Assembly: GCF_900107045.1 (NCBI RefSeq)
Contig: NZ_FNON01000010.1
Span: forward strand, 186,001 to 250,000
Direction of reading: 5' to 3'
Length of the DNA stretch: 64,000 nt
DNA from: Amycolatopsis xylanica
GTDB lineage: Bacteria; Actinomycetota; Actinomycetes; Mycobacteriales; Pseudonocardiaceae
The notes beneath the pieces were generated by a model that was given only the letters and a program-made list of their open reading frames with translations, was not told the DNA's origin and did no database searches. Positions 34,283-42,529 of the stretch are shown in pieces (positions within the stretch are counted from its first letter, which is position 1; every line of letters starts with the position of its first letter). The position numbers and the translations under genes are program-made.

Positions 34283-34362
34283 GGTGATGCCCGCGAAGCC
34301 GCCGTTTGGTGCTCGCACGCCGTTGCCGACTAGGCCATAAGTGTGTGTACTGAGGCATCACC
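34283..34362. promoter_or_regulatory. Inverted repeat between pucR and xdh genes
   Basis: GGTGATGCC at 34283-34291 is repeated inversely as GGCATCACC at 34354-34362, a perfect nine-base match across the divergent intergenic region. The right copy sits just before the GGGAGGAG ribosome site of the FAD-subunit gene; the left copy lies 24 bases before the pucR start. Candidate operator for PucR or another purine-responsive regulator; a looped arrangement is possible. Confidence 0.4.
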
Positions 34363-34377
34363 TGGGAGGAGCCAGAG

Positions 34378-35247
34378 TTGGATTTCCTGCGACCCGCGAC
34401 ACTGCGTGAGGCGCTCGAGCTCAAAGCCGAGCGCACCGACGCGGTGCCCATCGCCGGCGGCACGGATGTGATGGTCGAGCTGAACTTCGACCACCGGCGG
34501 CCGGCCGCGCTGCTCGACCTGACCGGTATCGGCGAGCTCGCCGAGTGGTCCACTTCGGACGGTCAGGTCCGGCTCGGCGCCGGCGTCCCGTACGTCCGCG
34601 TCATCGCTGAGCTGGGCGAAGCGCTGCCCGCGCTGGCGATGGCGTCGCGCACGGTCGGCTCACCGCAGATCCGCAACCGGGGCACGGTCGGCGGCAACCT
34701 CGGCGCCGCGTCGCCCGCCGGTGACACCCATCCCGTGCTGCTGGCGCTCGGCGGCGAGGTCGAGGTCGCCTCCGTGCGCGGCTCGCGCCGGATCCCCGCC
34801 GACGAGTTCTACCTCGGCGTCAAGCGCAACGCGCTCGAGCCCGACGAGCTGATCACCGCCGTGCACCTGCCGGCGTCGGCTGGCCCGCAGCAGTTCGCCA
34901 AGGTCGGGACGCGCAACGCGATGGTCATCGCGGTCTGCTCGTTCGCGCTCGCCTTACGGCCCGAACGGGCGGAGATCGGGGCGGCCGTCGGGTCGGCCGC
35001 GCCGACGCCACGACGCGCTCGCGAGGCCGAGGAATACCTCGCGGCCGAGGCGCCGTGGGACACGCGCGCGCCGATCGCCGACTCGGTCAAGCGCCGCTTC
35101 GGCGACCTGGTCGCGCAGGCGGCCTCGCCGATCGACGACGTCCGCGGCAGCGCGGCCTACCGCAAACACGCGCTGGCCGTGATGGCGCGCCGCACTTTGA
35201 CATGGGCATGGAACGAGTACCAGGGGGTCGAGCGCTCGTGCGCGTGA
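34378..35247 (+). CDS. Xanthine dehydrogenase FAD-binding subunit
   Basis: The 289-residue subunit carries the FAD domain of a three-subunit xanthine dehydrogenase, passing electrons from the iron-sulfur protein to NAD. FAD contacts are visible in VPIAGGTDVMVE and in TVGSPQIRNRGTVGGNLGAAS with PAGDTHPVLLAL. The C-terminal CO-dehydrogenase flavoprotein domain follows. The start is TTG 34378, set by GGGAGGAG nine bases upstream. It overlaps the next gene by 10 bases, so the operon is tightly coupled. Confidence 0.93.
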   Translation: MDFLRPATLREALELKAERTDAVPIAGGTDVMVELNFDHRRPAALLDLTGIGELAEWSTSDGQVRLGAGVPYVRVIAELGEALPALAMASRTVGSPQIRNRGTVGGNLGAASPAGDTHPVLLALGGEVEVASVRGSRRIPADEFYLGVKRNALEPDELITAVHLPASAGPQQFAKVGTRNAMVIAVCSFALALRPERAEIGAAVGSAAPTPRRAREAEEYLAAEAPWDTRAPIADSVKRRFGDLVAQAASPIDDVRGSAAYRKHALAVMARRTLTWAWNEYQGVERSCA

Positions 35248-35690
35248 ACGTGACTGTCAACGGCGAAGCCCGCCAGGCGGATGACGTCTGGGAAGGCGAG
35301 AGCCTGCTTTACGTGCTGCGCGAGCGGCTCGGTCTCCCCGGCTCCAAGAATGCTTGTGAACAGGGGGAATGCGGCTCGTGCACGGTCTACCTCGATGACG
35401 TGCCGGTGTGCGCGTGCCTGGTCGCGGCCGGTCAGGTCGAAGGCCGCGAGGTGCGCACGGTCGAAGGCCTCGCCGACGGCGACCAGCTCGATCCGATCCA
35501 GCAGTCCTTTGTGGACCACGGGGCCGTCCAATGTGGCTTCTGCACGCCTGGCCTGGTCGTCGCCGCGCATGACCTGCTCCGGCGCGTGCCCGATCCCAGC
35601 GACGAGGAGATCCGCGAGGCACTCGCCGGGAACCTCTGCCGCTGCACCGGTTACGAGAAGATCCTCGACGCGGTTCGCGGTGCCAAATGA
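35238..35690 (+). CDS. Xanthine dehydrogenase iron-sulfur subunit (2Fe-2S)
   Basis: The 150-residue protein holds both [2Fe-2S] clusters: the plant-ferredoxin type in ACEQGECGSCTVYLDDVPVC and the alpha-helical type in QCGFCTPGLVVAA and NLCRCTGY. I chose GTG 35238 because it begins RVNVTVNGEARQ and overlaps the FAD-subunit stop; the longer upstream frame reads through that gene. It overlaps the deaminase gene by 4 bases (ATGA). Confidence 0.94.
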   Translation: MRVNVTVNGEARQADDVWEGESLLYVLRERLGLPGSKNACEQGECGSCTVYLDDVPVCACLVAAGQVEGREVRTVEGLADGDQLDPIQQSFVDHGAVQCGFCTPGLVVAAHDLLRRVPDPSDEEIREALAGNLCRCTGYEKILDAVRGAK

Positions 35691-37033
35691 GGACGGTCAT
35701 CGAGAACGCGGCCATCGCCACCGTCAACTCCGACGGCGACGAGTTCACCGGCTACGTCGTCATCGAGGATGAGCTGATCACGGCCGTCGGTGCGGGCGAA
35801 GCGCCGGCGGGGGAGTACGACGAGCGCGTCGACGGGCGGGGGTGCCTGGTCACGCCGGGGCTCGTCAACACGCATCACCACCTCTACCAGTGGGCGACGC
35901 GCGGGCTCGCCGCCGACCACACGCTGTTCGAGTGGCTGGTCGAGCTGTACCCGATCTGGCGCGGGCTCGACGCGGGCATCACGCACGCGGCCGCGACCGC
36001 CGGGATGGCGCGGCTCGCGCTGACCGGCTGCACGACCGTCGCCGACCATCACTACGTCTTCCCGCGTGGCGGCGGGGACCAGGTCGAGGCGCTGGTCGGC
36101 GCGCGTGACCGGATCGGCGTGCGGCTGCACGTCGTGCGCGGCTCGATGGACCGCGGCGAGTCCGACGGCGGCCTGCCGCCGGACAACCTGGTCGAGACGA
36201 CCGAGGGCGCGCTGCTCGGCACCGAGGCGGCGATCGACCGGTATCACGACGCCGGGCCCAACGCGCGCGTGCAGATCGCGGTCGGGCCGTGTTCGCCGTT
36301 CTCGGTCAGCTCCGAGCTGATGACCGGGGCCGCGGAGTTGGCGCGGCGCAAGGGAGTCCGCCTGCACACGCACCTCGCGGAGACGCTCGACGAGGAGCGG
36401 CAATGCCTGGAAGAGCAGGGCTGCACGCCCGCCGAATACGCCGACAAGCTCGGCTGGCTCGGTGACGACGTCTGGCTCGCGCACACCGTCCACCTCGCGC
36501 CGCCGGCCATCCGGCGGCTCGGCGCGACCGGCACCGGCGCCGGGCACTGCCCGACGTCCAACGGCCGCATCGGCTGCGGCATCGCGCCGGTGCGTGAGCT
36601 GCTCGACGCGGGCGTGCCGGTCGGGCTCGGTGCCGACGGCGCCGCGTCCAACGAGTCCGGCGGGCTCGGCGAGGAGCTGCACCAGGCGTTGCTGCAAGCC
36701 CGGCAACGCGGCGGCCCGCGTGCGCTGACCACGCGGGAAGCGCTGTGGATGGGCACCATGGGCGGCGCGCGCTGCCTGGGGCGCGCCGGGGAGATCGGCT
36801 CGATCGAGGCGGGCAAGCTCGCCGACCTCGCGGTGTGGGATCTGCGTGGCCTGCTCTACGCCGGGATCACCGACCCGGTCGCCGCGCTCGTGCTCGGCGC
36901 GACGCCGCCGCTGGCCAGGCTGTACGTCGGCGGCGATGTCGTGGTGTCCGATGGCGGGCTGCGCGGGGCCGACGAGTCCGCGATCGCCGCCGAACTGTCG
37001 GTGGCCAGTGCGAAACTGCGGGAGGACAGATGA
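35687..37033 (+). CDS. 8-oxoguanine deaminase (amidohydrolase)
   Basis: The 448-residue metal-dependent deaminase has the zinc motif NTHHHLYQW, the later metal histidines in HTHLAET, the glutamate loop HTVHLAPPAIRR, GHCPTSNGRIGCG and the catalytic Asp in GLGADGAASNES. The CxTSNGRIGCGIAPVREL segment matches the 8-oxoguanine/guanine deaminase branch, which yields urate (from 8-oxoguanine) or xanthine. It lies between the iron-sulfur and molybdenum subunits of xanthine dehydrogenase with 4-base overlaps on both sides, so it is made together with the enzyme acting on neighbouring intermediates. A plain guanine deaminase role is the main alternative. Confidence 0.88.
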   Translation: MRTVIENAAIATVNSDGDEFTGYVVIEDELITAVGAGEAPAGEYDERVDGRGCLVTPGLVNTHHHLYQWATRGLAADHTLFEWLVELYPIWRGLDAGITHAAATAGMARLALTGCTTVADHHYVFPRGGGDQVEALVGARDRIGVRLHVVRGSMDRGESDGGLPPDNLVETTEGALLGTEAAIDRYHDAGPNARVQIAVGPCSPFSVSSELMTGAAELARRKGVRLHTHLAETLDEERQCLEEQGCTPAEYADKLGWLGDDVWLAHTVHLAPPAIRRLGATGTGAGHCPTSNGRIGCGIAPVRELLDAGVPVGLGADGAASNESGGLGEELHQALLQARQRGGPRALTTREALWMGTMGGARCLGRAGEIGSIEAGKLADLAVWDLRGLLYAGITDPVAALVLGATPPLARLYVGGDVVVSDGGLRGADESAIAAELSVASAKLREDR

Positions 37034-39303
37034 CCACGTCGACTGCTACGTCGACCGAGACGCCGAATGGAGTCGGCGCCAGCCCGCAGCGGCCCGACGG
37101 GATCGTCAAGGTGCGGGGCGAGTTCGCGTACGCGTCAGACCTTTGGCATGAGGACATGCTGTGGGGAGCGACGCTGCGCAGCCCGCACCCGTACGCGCGG
37201 ATCGTCTCGATCGACATCGCGCAAGCCCTTGCGGTGCAAGGGGTGTACGCGGTGCTGACGCAGGACGACGTGCCCGGCGTCAACCGGTACGGGCTTGAGC
37301 ACGCCGACCAGCCGGTGCTCGCCGACGAGGTCGTGCGGTACCAGGGCGAGCCGGTCGCGATCGTCGCGGCCGATCACCCGGAGACCGCGCGGCGGGCGTT
37401 GCAGCGGATCGCGGTGACGTACGAGGTGCTGGAGCCGGTCACCGACTCCGAGGCCGCCGTCGCCGGCGAGGGCGCGCGGCTGCACGCGGGCGGCAACGTC
37501 GTGCGGCACGTCAAGATCCGGCGTGGCTCCTCGTTCGACGCCGACGTGGTCGTGTCCGGCGTGTACGAGGTCGGCATGCAGGACCAGGCCTTCCTCGGCC
37601 CGGAGTCCGGGCTCGCGGTGCCGGACACCGAGGGCGGCGTCGACCTTTACGTCGCCACGCAATGGCTGCACGTCGACCAGCAGCAGATCGTCGCCGCGCT
37701 CGGGTTGCCCGTGGAGAAGGTGCGGCTGACGCTCGGCGGGGTCGGCGGCGCGTTCGGCGGGCGCGAAGACCTCTCGATGCAAGTGCACGCGTGCCTGCTG
37801 GCACTGCACACCGGCAAGCCGGTCAAGATGGTCTACAACCGCGAAGAATCCTTCTACGGTCACGTGCACCGGCATCCGGCGAAGATGTACTACGAGCACG
37901 GCGCGGATCGCGACGGCAAGCTCGTCTACGTCAAGGCGCGGCTGTTCCTCGACGGCGGCGCGTACGCGTCGTCGACCGGCGCGGTGGTGGCGAACGCGGC
38001 CACGCTGGGCGTCGGACCGTACAATGTGGACAGTGTGAGCGTCGACTGCTGGGGCACGTACACCAACAACCCGCCCTGTGGCGCGATGCGCGGATTCGGC
38101 GCGGTGCAAGCGGGCTTCGCGTACGAGTCCCAAATGGACAAGCTCGCCGAGGCCTGCGGTCTCGACCCGGTCGAGGTCCGCCTGCGCAACGCGATGGCCG
38201 AGGGCAGCCTGATGCCGACCGGCCAGGTCGTCGACTCGGCCGCCCCGGTCGCCGAGCTGCTGGAACTGGTGCGCGCCAAGCCGATGCCCGCCGCCAACGA
38301 CGGCTCCGACCTGCGGCTGCTGCCCGGCGGCGTGTCCAACACGACGCACGGCGAAGGCGTGGTCCGCGGCGTCGGCTACGCGGTCGGGATCAAGAACGTC
38401 TGCTTCTCCGAGGGCTTCGACGACTACTCGACCGCGCGCGTGCGGCTGATGGTCGTCGGCGGCGAGCCCGCCGCGACCGTGCACACGGCGGCGTGCGAGG
38501 TCGGGCAGGGCCTGGTCACGGTGATGCAGCAGATCGTGCGCACCGAGCTCGGCATCGAGCAGGTGACGATCCTGCCGATGGACACCTCGATCGGCAACGG
38601 CGGCTCGACGTCGGCGTCACGTCAGACCTACGTGACCGGCGGCGCGGTCCAAGCGGCTTGCCTCGCCGTGCGCGACCGGTTGTTCAAGCACGCCGCGGCC
38701 CGGTTCGACATGTCGGGGGCGAGCGTCGCGGGCGGCAAAATCGTGACCGCGCAAGGTGTTGTGGCCGACTTGGCGGACGTCGTGGGCTCGGAGATCTTCG
38801 ACGAGACGGTCGAGTGGCGGCACCGCCCGACCCAGGCGGTCGACCCGGAGTCCGGCCAGGGCAACGCGCACGTCCAGTACGCGTTCGCCGCCCACCGCGC
38901 GGTCGTGGACGTCGACACCGAGCTCGGCCTGGTCAAGGTCGTGGCCTTGGACTGCGCGCAGGACGTCGGCAAGTCGATGAACCCGCAGGCCGTGCTCGGC
39001 CAGATCCAGGGCGGCTCGGCGCAGGGGCTCGGCCTGGCGGTGATGGAGGAGATCCAGATCGACGGCGGCAAGATCCGCAACCCGTCCTTCACCGATTACC
39101 TGATCCCGACCGTGCTCGACATGCCCCCGATGTCGATCGACGTGCTGGAACGCGCGGATCCCCATGCGCCGTACGGCCTGCGCGGCGTCGGCGAACCCCC
39201 GACGATCTCGTCCACCCCGGCGATCGTGGCCGCCATCCGCGCGGCCACGGGCCTGGCGCTGCCCCGGGTTCCGGTGCGGCCCGAGCATTTGACGGGGACT
39301 TAA
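37030..39303 (+). CDS. Xanthine dehydrogenase molybdopterin-binding subunit
   Basis: The 757-residue catalytic subunit oxidises hypoxanthine and xanthine to urate. Molybdenum-cofactor contacts include LGGVGGAFGGREDLS and MRGFGAVQAGFAYESQMD, and the C-terminal base glutamate lies in YGLRGVGEPPTISSTP. The start at ATG 37030 overlaps the deaminase stop. Longer frames upstream are shadows. It lacks fused FAD or iron-sulfur domains, as expected for a split enzyme. The XdhC-type maturation factor is not nearby. A family A variant hairpin follows 4 bases after the stop. Confidence 0.94.
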   Translation: MTTSTATSTETPNGVGASPQRPDGIVKVRGEFAYASDLWHEDMLWGATLRSPHPYARIVSIDIAQALAVQGVYAVLTQDDVPGVNRYGLEHADQPVLADEVVRYQGEPVAIVAADHPETARRALQRIAVTYEVLEPVTDSEAAVAGEGARLHAGGNVVRHVKIRRGSSFDADVVVSGVYEVGMQDQAFLGPESGLAVPDTEGGVDLYVATQWLHVDQQQIVAALGLPVEKVRLTLGGVGGAFGGREDLSMQVHACLLALHTGKPVKMVYNREESFYGHVHRHPAKMYYEHGADRDGKLVYVKARLFLDGGAYASSTGAVVANAATLGVGPYNVDSVSVDCWGTYTNNPPCGAMRGFGAVQAGFAYESQMDKLAEACGLDPVEVRLRNAMAEGSLMPTGQVVDSAAPVAELLELVRAKPMPAANDGSDLRLLPGGVSNTTHGEGVVRGVGYAVGIKNVCFSEGFDDYSTARVRLMVVGGEPAATVHTAACEVGQGLVTVMQQIVRTELGIEQVTILPMDTSIGNGGSTSASRQTYVTGGAVQAACLAVRDRLFKHAAARFDMSGASVAGGKIVTAQGVVADLADVVGSEIFDETVEWRHRPTQAVDPESGQGNAHVQYAFAAHRAVVDVDTELGLVKVVALDCAQDVGKSMNPQAVLGQIQGGSAQGLGLAVMEEIQIDGGKIRNPSFTDYLIPTVLDMPPMSIDVLERADPHAPYGLRGVGEPPTISSTPAIVAAIRAATGLALPRVPVRPEHLTGT

Positions 39304-39307
39304 GGGC

Positions 39308-39351
39308 TCGTGCGCGTTGCGGGCGGTTAGAACCGCCCGCAACGCGCACGA
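39308..39351. terminator. Family A variant hairpin after the xdh operon
   Basis: TCGTGCGCGTTGCGGGCGG and its exact complement flank TTAGAA, a perfect stem of about 21 base pairs. The outer arm differs from the usual GTCGTGAGTG on both sides in a matched way. It lies 4 bases after the xanthine dehydrogenase stop and 1 base before the stop of the convergent protease gene. Confidence 0.75.
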
Positions 39352-39352
39352 C

Positions 39353-40171
39353 CTACTTGGTGTCCATGCCGAAGTTCGCGATCCAGTCGCCGACCTCCTG
39401 GGTGCTCAGCTTGGCGTAGATGCCGGGGTAGCCCAGCGCGCCGCAGCCCCAGCCCGCGCTGGTCACGCCCAGCTGGACGAACCGCCCGGAGGGCGCCTTC
39501 ACGAACAACGGCCCGCCGCTGTCACCCTGGCACGCGTCCTTGCCGTGCCGCCCGGCGCAGATCGAGTACTTGAAGTCCAAGTCCGGGTACGACACCCCGC
39601 ATTCGTCGTTCGAGACGACCGGCACCGTCACCTCACGCAGGCGGTCGGGCTGGTAGCTGCCCGGCCCGCCGCCACCGGGGCCCGCGGGGTCCAGCACCGT
39701 GCTGCCCCAGCCCGTGGTGAGCACGGGCCTGCCCGGCCGTTCCAGCGCGTCGGTGCCGGGGGTGACGAGCTGGATCGGCGCGACGTCGGCGACCCCGTCG
39801 TCGAGGAAGAGCAGCGCCACGTCCGCGTCCTTGTGGACCTTCACCTCCCTGATCTCGCGGATGTACCCGTCCTCACCGGAAAGCTTCGTCCGGCCGACCA
39901 CCGCCCGTACCTTCAGCTGCTCGACGACGCGGCCGCAGTGCCCGGCCGTCAGCAGGACCCCGCGTGCGTCGATGAGCGAGGCGCCGCAGAAGTGGCCCCA
40001 GTTCCCCTTTTCGTCCTGGTACTGCAACGACGCCATGAACGGGTACTTGCCGTCCGGCACCTCGGTGCCGCCGATGATGTTGGCCTGCGGTGGTGGTGAA
40101 GCGCTCGCGGTCCCCGTCAGCCCGCCCAGTGCCACCATCGCCGCCGCCACGATCAACCCTGCTCGCCGCAT
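39353..40171 (-). CDS. Secreted trypsin-like serine protease (S1 family)
   Basis: The 272-residue protein has a signal peptide (RRAGLIVAAAMVALGGLTG, ending ASA), a short propeptide and the mature N-terminus IIGGTEVPDGKYPFMAS. The catalytic triad is complete: His in LLTAGHC, Asp in KDADVALLFL, Ser in CQGDSGGPLF. Six cysteines fit the chymotrypsin fold. The acidic residue in CAGRHGKDACQGDSGG predicts a trypsin-like S1 pocket. It is unrelated in function to the purine genes around it and interrupts them. Confidence 0.93.
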   Translation of the reverse strand: MRRAGLIVAAAMVALGGLTGTASASPPPQANIIGGTEVPDGKYPFMASLQYQDEKGNWGHFCGASLIDARGVLLTAGHCGRVVEQLKVRAVVGRTKLSGEDGYIREIREVKVHKDADVALLFLDDGVADVAPIQLVTPGTDALERPGRPVLTTGWGSTVLDPAGPGGGGPGSYQPDRLREVTVPVVSNDECGVSYPDLDFKYSICAGRHGKDACQGDSGGPLFVKAPSGRFVQLGVTSAGWGCGALGYPGIYAKLSTQEVGDWIANFGMDTK

Positions 40172-40227
40172 GTGCCGTCCTCTCGTCGGTGGCCTCCATC
40201 GGGCCGCCCGAGAGTTCTATCGAGCAC

Positions 40228-40264
40228 GAAATAAGCGGTCGATAAACATTTTCGCTTATATTTC
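40228..40264. promoter_or_regulatory. AT-rich inverted repeat upstream of the protease gene
   Basis: GAAATAAGCG at 40228 and CGCTTATATTTC at 40253-40264 form an imperfect inverted repeat in a markedly AT-rich 60-base stretch between the protease start and the end of the tetR gene. It may be the tetR terminator or part of the protease promoter. Confidence 0.4.
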
Positions 40265-40275
40265 AGGCAGCGTTA

Positions 40276-40851
40276 TTAACGAACCAGGGCCGCGCGGGCG
40301 GCGTGTGCCGCCGCCGCACCCGCGACTTTCAGCGGTTCCGTGCTGCGCAGGGCCCGGCTGAGCACGAAGGCGCCTTCCAGGCTCGTGATGATCGCGATGA
40401 TCAGTTCCCGCGCGCGCTCGGGCGCGAGGCCGAACTTCGCGATCAGGCCCGCGGCGCCGTGGTCGATCCAGGCCGTGAAGACGTCGGCGGTCGCGATCCG
40501 CAGTGTCTCGTTCGTGCTGGCGACTTCCAGCGCGACCGTCGCGATCGGGCAGGCGTCGGCGTAGCCGGTCTCGCGCAGCGTCTCGGCGGCGCTCTCGAAG
40601 ATCGCTTCGACCGTGGGGACGAGCTCGGCGCCGTCGACGAAGAAGATCTCGAACAGCCGCAGGTACATCATCCCGGAGGTGCGGATGACCTCCTCGCCGA
40701 GTTGCTCCTTCCCGCCGGGGAAGAAGTGGTAGAGCGACCCGAAGGGCGCGCCTGCCTCGGCGACGATCTGCTTGACGCCCGTGCCCGTGTAGCCGTTGCG
40801 GCGGAAGAGTTCCGCGCCGGCGTTGACGATGCGCTCACGAGTCCCGGTCAT
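40276..40851 (-). CDS. TetR-family transcriptional regulator
   Basis: The 191-residue regulator has a TetR helix-turn-helix at about residues 5-50 (RERIVNAGAELFRRNGYTG and VKQIVAEAGAPFGSLYHFF) and a C-terminal domain of the LmrA/YxaF kind with GYADACPIATVALEVAS. A palindrome lies 8 bases before its start, suggesting autoregulation. Its neighbours are a protease gene in the same direction downstream and a hairpin upstream; the regulated target is not evident. Confidence 0.92.
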   Translation of the reverse strand: MTGTRERIVNAGAELFRRNGYTGTGVKQIVAEAGAPFGSLYHFFPGGKEQLGEEVIRTSGMMYLRLFEIFFVDGAELVPTVEAIFESAAETLRETGYADACPIATVALEVASTNETLRIATADVFTAWIDHGAAGLIAKFGLAPERARELIIAIITSLEGAFVLSRALRSTEPLKVAGAAAAHAARAALVR

Positions 40852-40859
40852 ACCGACAT

Positions 40860-40875
40860 GATAGAGCGATCTATC
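40860..40875. promoter_or_regulatory. TetR operator palindrome
   Basis: GATAGAGCGATCTATC is a palindrome with six-base arms around GCGA. It lies 8 bases upstream of the tetR start codon, the typical position of a self-repressing TetR operator. Binding is inferred from position. Confidence 0.55.
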
Positions 40876-40882
40876 CAGAGCT

Positions 40883-40934
40883 GGGGTCGTGAGTGTTTTG
40901 ACCGGTTAGAACCGGCCGTACCACTCACGACCCC
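40883..40934. terminator. Family A hairpin with mismatched arms
   Basis: The left arm GGGGTCGTGAGTGTTTTGAC resembles the 26.6-kb copy, while the right arm GGCCGTACCACTCACGACCC matches the 46.8-kb copy. The outer ten pairs still form. The TGA stop of the DUF3052 gene lies inside the right arm. Confidence 0.65.
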
Positions 40935-41317
40935 TTCCGCCACAGGAACTTCAGGCCGGACCAGTCGTCGTCGAGCGCGGCGACCTTGACGTCGACCAGG
41001 CCGGTCGGCAGGAGCAGGTCGCGCAGGTCCTGCTCGGCGATGTCGCTGACGTGGCCGCCCGCTTTCCGGGGCCAGGCGATCCACAGCGCGCACCCCGGTG
41101 CCAAAGCCGTGAACTTCGGCGCGTCCTTAACAAGCGCCTTGTGCTCCTTGTAGAACGCCACGATCACGTCGCCGGCCATCCCGCGCCTGAGCACGCGTAC
41201 GCCGTCGGGTAGCTCGGGCACCTCCCAGCCGGAAGGGGCGTGCAGCAGGACGAGCCGGTGCTCCGCCTTGACTCCCAGCTTCTTAAACAGCGGGGTGCCC
41301 GAGTACCCGGCGGTCAT
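40925..41317 (-). CDS. DUF3052 family protein
   Basis: This 130-residue protein has the DUF3052 pattern: GTPLFKKLGVKAEHRL at the start, VLLHAPSGWEVPELP, and the tryptophan motif CALWIAWPRKAGG. No catalytic motif is known for the family. Its ATG overlaps the uricase stop as ATGA, so it is translationally coupled to the uricate-to-allantoin operon. Its last codons RKGS and the stop fall in a family A hairpin. The coupling suggests a role linked to the operon, but it may be a passive hitchhiker. Confidence 0.82.
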   Translation of the reverse strand: MTAGYSGTPLFKKLGVKAEHRLVLLHAPSGWEVPELPDGVRVLRRGMAGDVIVAFYKEHKALVKDAPKFTALAPGCALWIAWPRKAGGHVSDIAEQDLRDLLLPTGLVDVKVAALDDDWSGLKFLWRKGS

Positions 41318-42201
41318 CAGAAGGCCGGGAGCGTGTGCCAGGCGAGGCCCGGGTCCTCCGCGTCGTCGCGTAGGACCGTGCCCTCGATCAGGCCGTACGG
41401 CCGGTCGGCCGCGTAGAAGACCTCGTTCTCGTTGGTCAGGCCGAACGGCGAGAGGTCGACCAGGAAGTGGTGCTTGTTCGGCAACGAAAGCCGGACCTCG
41501 GCCACCTCCGGCCTGGCCTGCAGGATGGCCTCGCCCATCGCGTACAACGTCTGCTGCAGCGAGAGACTGTGCTTGGTCGCGAACGTCTCCAGCAGGACCC
41601 GGCGGATCTCCGCGTGGCTCTTCGCCCAGTCGATCGCGCCGCCCTGGTACCGCCAGCGCGCGGTCACGGCGGTCGCCAGAATCCGATCGGTCGTCTCGCC
41701 GAGCGTCGTGTACTCGTCGCGGGGGAAACCGTGGAACTCCGAGCCGGTCGACTTCAGCAGCACCAGGTCGTCGAGCCCGGACACCACCCAGTAGTCCGAT
41801 CCCTGGACGGTGACCGCGGTCGTCCGCTTCTCCGAGCCGGCGCGGGAGAACGCGTGGTCGTGGGCCTTGCCGTCGACCGGGATGCGGTCCCAGCCGTGCT
41901 CCTCGATCAGGATGCGCGCGCCGGTGATCGGGCCGCGCACGAAATGCGTGCCGAGGCGCAGCGCGAAGTCCTCGATCTCGCCGACCGGGCTTTCCTTGGC
42001 GAAGGCGTAGACCGTGTTCTTCTGCGTGTCGGTGGCCAGCACGTCGGAGTTGTCGCCGGTCAGATGCGTGCGCGCCAGCTCGCCGCGCAGCGAGGTCGAC
42101 ACGGTGAGGTCCTTGAGATGGTGCACCGGCCCGCTGCGGGTGACCGTGACCAGCCGGACCTCGGCCTTGCCGTACTGGTTGGGGCCCAGTGTGATGCCCA
42201 C
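41317..42201 (-). CDS. uox: Urate oxidase (uricase)
   Basis: The 294-residue cofactor-free oxidase converts urate to 5-hydroxyisourate. It shows the uricase tunnel-fold repeats and active-site segments: GPNQYGKAEVRLV with the lysine, the Thr in LATDTQKNTVYAFAK, the Phe/Arg region around KSTGSEFHGFPRDEYTTL, and SLPNKHHFLVDL with the catalytic histidine. Length is normal. It is the third gene of a minus-strand operon in which uraD, uraH, uox and the DUF3052 gene overlap or nearly touch. Confidence 0.96.
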   Translation of the reverse strand: MGITLGPNQYGKAEVRLVTVTRSGPVHHLKDLTVSTSLRGELARTHLTGDNSDVLATDTQKNTVYAFAKESPVGEIEDFALRLGTHFVRGPITGARILIEEHGWDRIPVDGKAHDHAFSRAGSEKRTTAVTVQGSDYWVVSGLDDLVLLKSTGSEFHGFPRDEYTTLGETTDRILATAVTARWRYQGGAIDWAKSHAEIRRVLLETFATKHSLSLQQTLYAMGEAILQARPEVAEVRLSLPNKHHFLVDLSPFGLTNENEVFYAADRPYGLIEGTVLRDDAEDPGLAWHTLPAF

Positions 42202-42202
42202 G

Positions 42203-42529
42203 TCAGCTCCCTCGATAGGTGGAATAGGAGAACGGGCTGAGCAGCACCGGCACGTGGTGGTGCGCGCCGGGGTCGGCGATCCGGAAGCTGACCGTGATCT
42301 CCGGGAAGAACGCCTCGGGCCCCAGGTAGGACCCGGTGTCGAAGATCAGCCGGTAGACACCGGCGTCGAGCCGCTCGGGGCCGAGGTCACGCACCCGGCC
42401 GTCGGCGTCGGTGACGCCTTCGGCGAGCACGGACCAGCCCGCGAGGTCATGGGCTTCGAGGCGCACCGGGACGCCTTGCGCGGGATGTCCCTCGGCCGTG
42501 TCGAGCACGTGCGTGGTCACCTGGCTCAT
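42203..42529 (-). CDS. uraH: 5-hydroxyisourate hydrolase
   Basis: The 108-residue transthyretin-like enzyme hydrolyses 5-hydroxyisourate to OHCU. Diagnostic residues are the histidine in THVLDTAEGHPA, the arginine in VPVRLEAHD, HHHVPVLLSPFSYSTY, and the C-terminal tetrapeptide YRGS that marks enzymatic rather than hormone-binding transthyretins. It overlaps uraD by 4 bases and ends one base before uricase begins. Confidence 0.95.
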   Translation of the reverse strand: MSQVTTHVLDTAEGHPAQGVPVRLEAHDLAGWSVLAEGVTDADGRVRDLGPERLDAGVYRLIFDTGSYLGPEAFFPEITVSFRIADPGAHHHVPVLLSPFSYSTYRGS

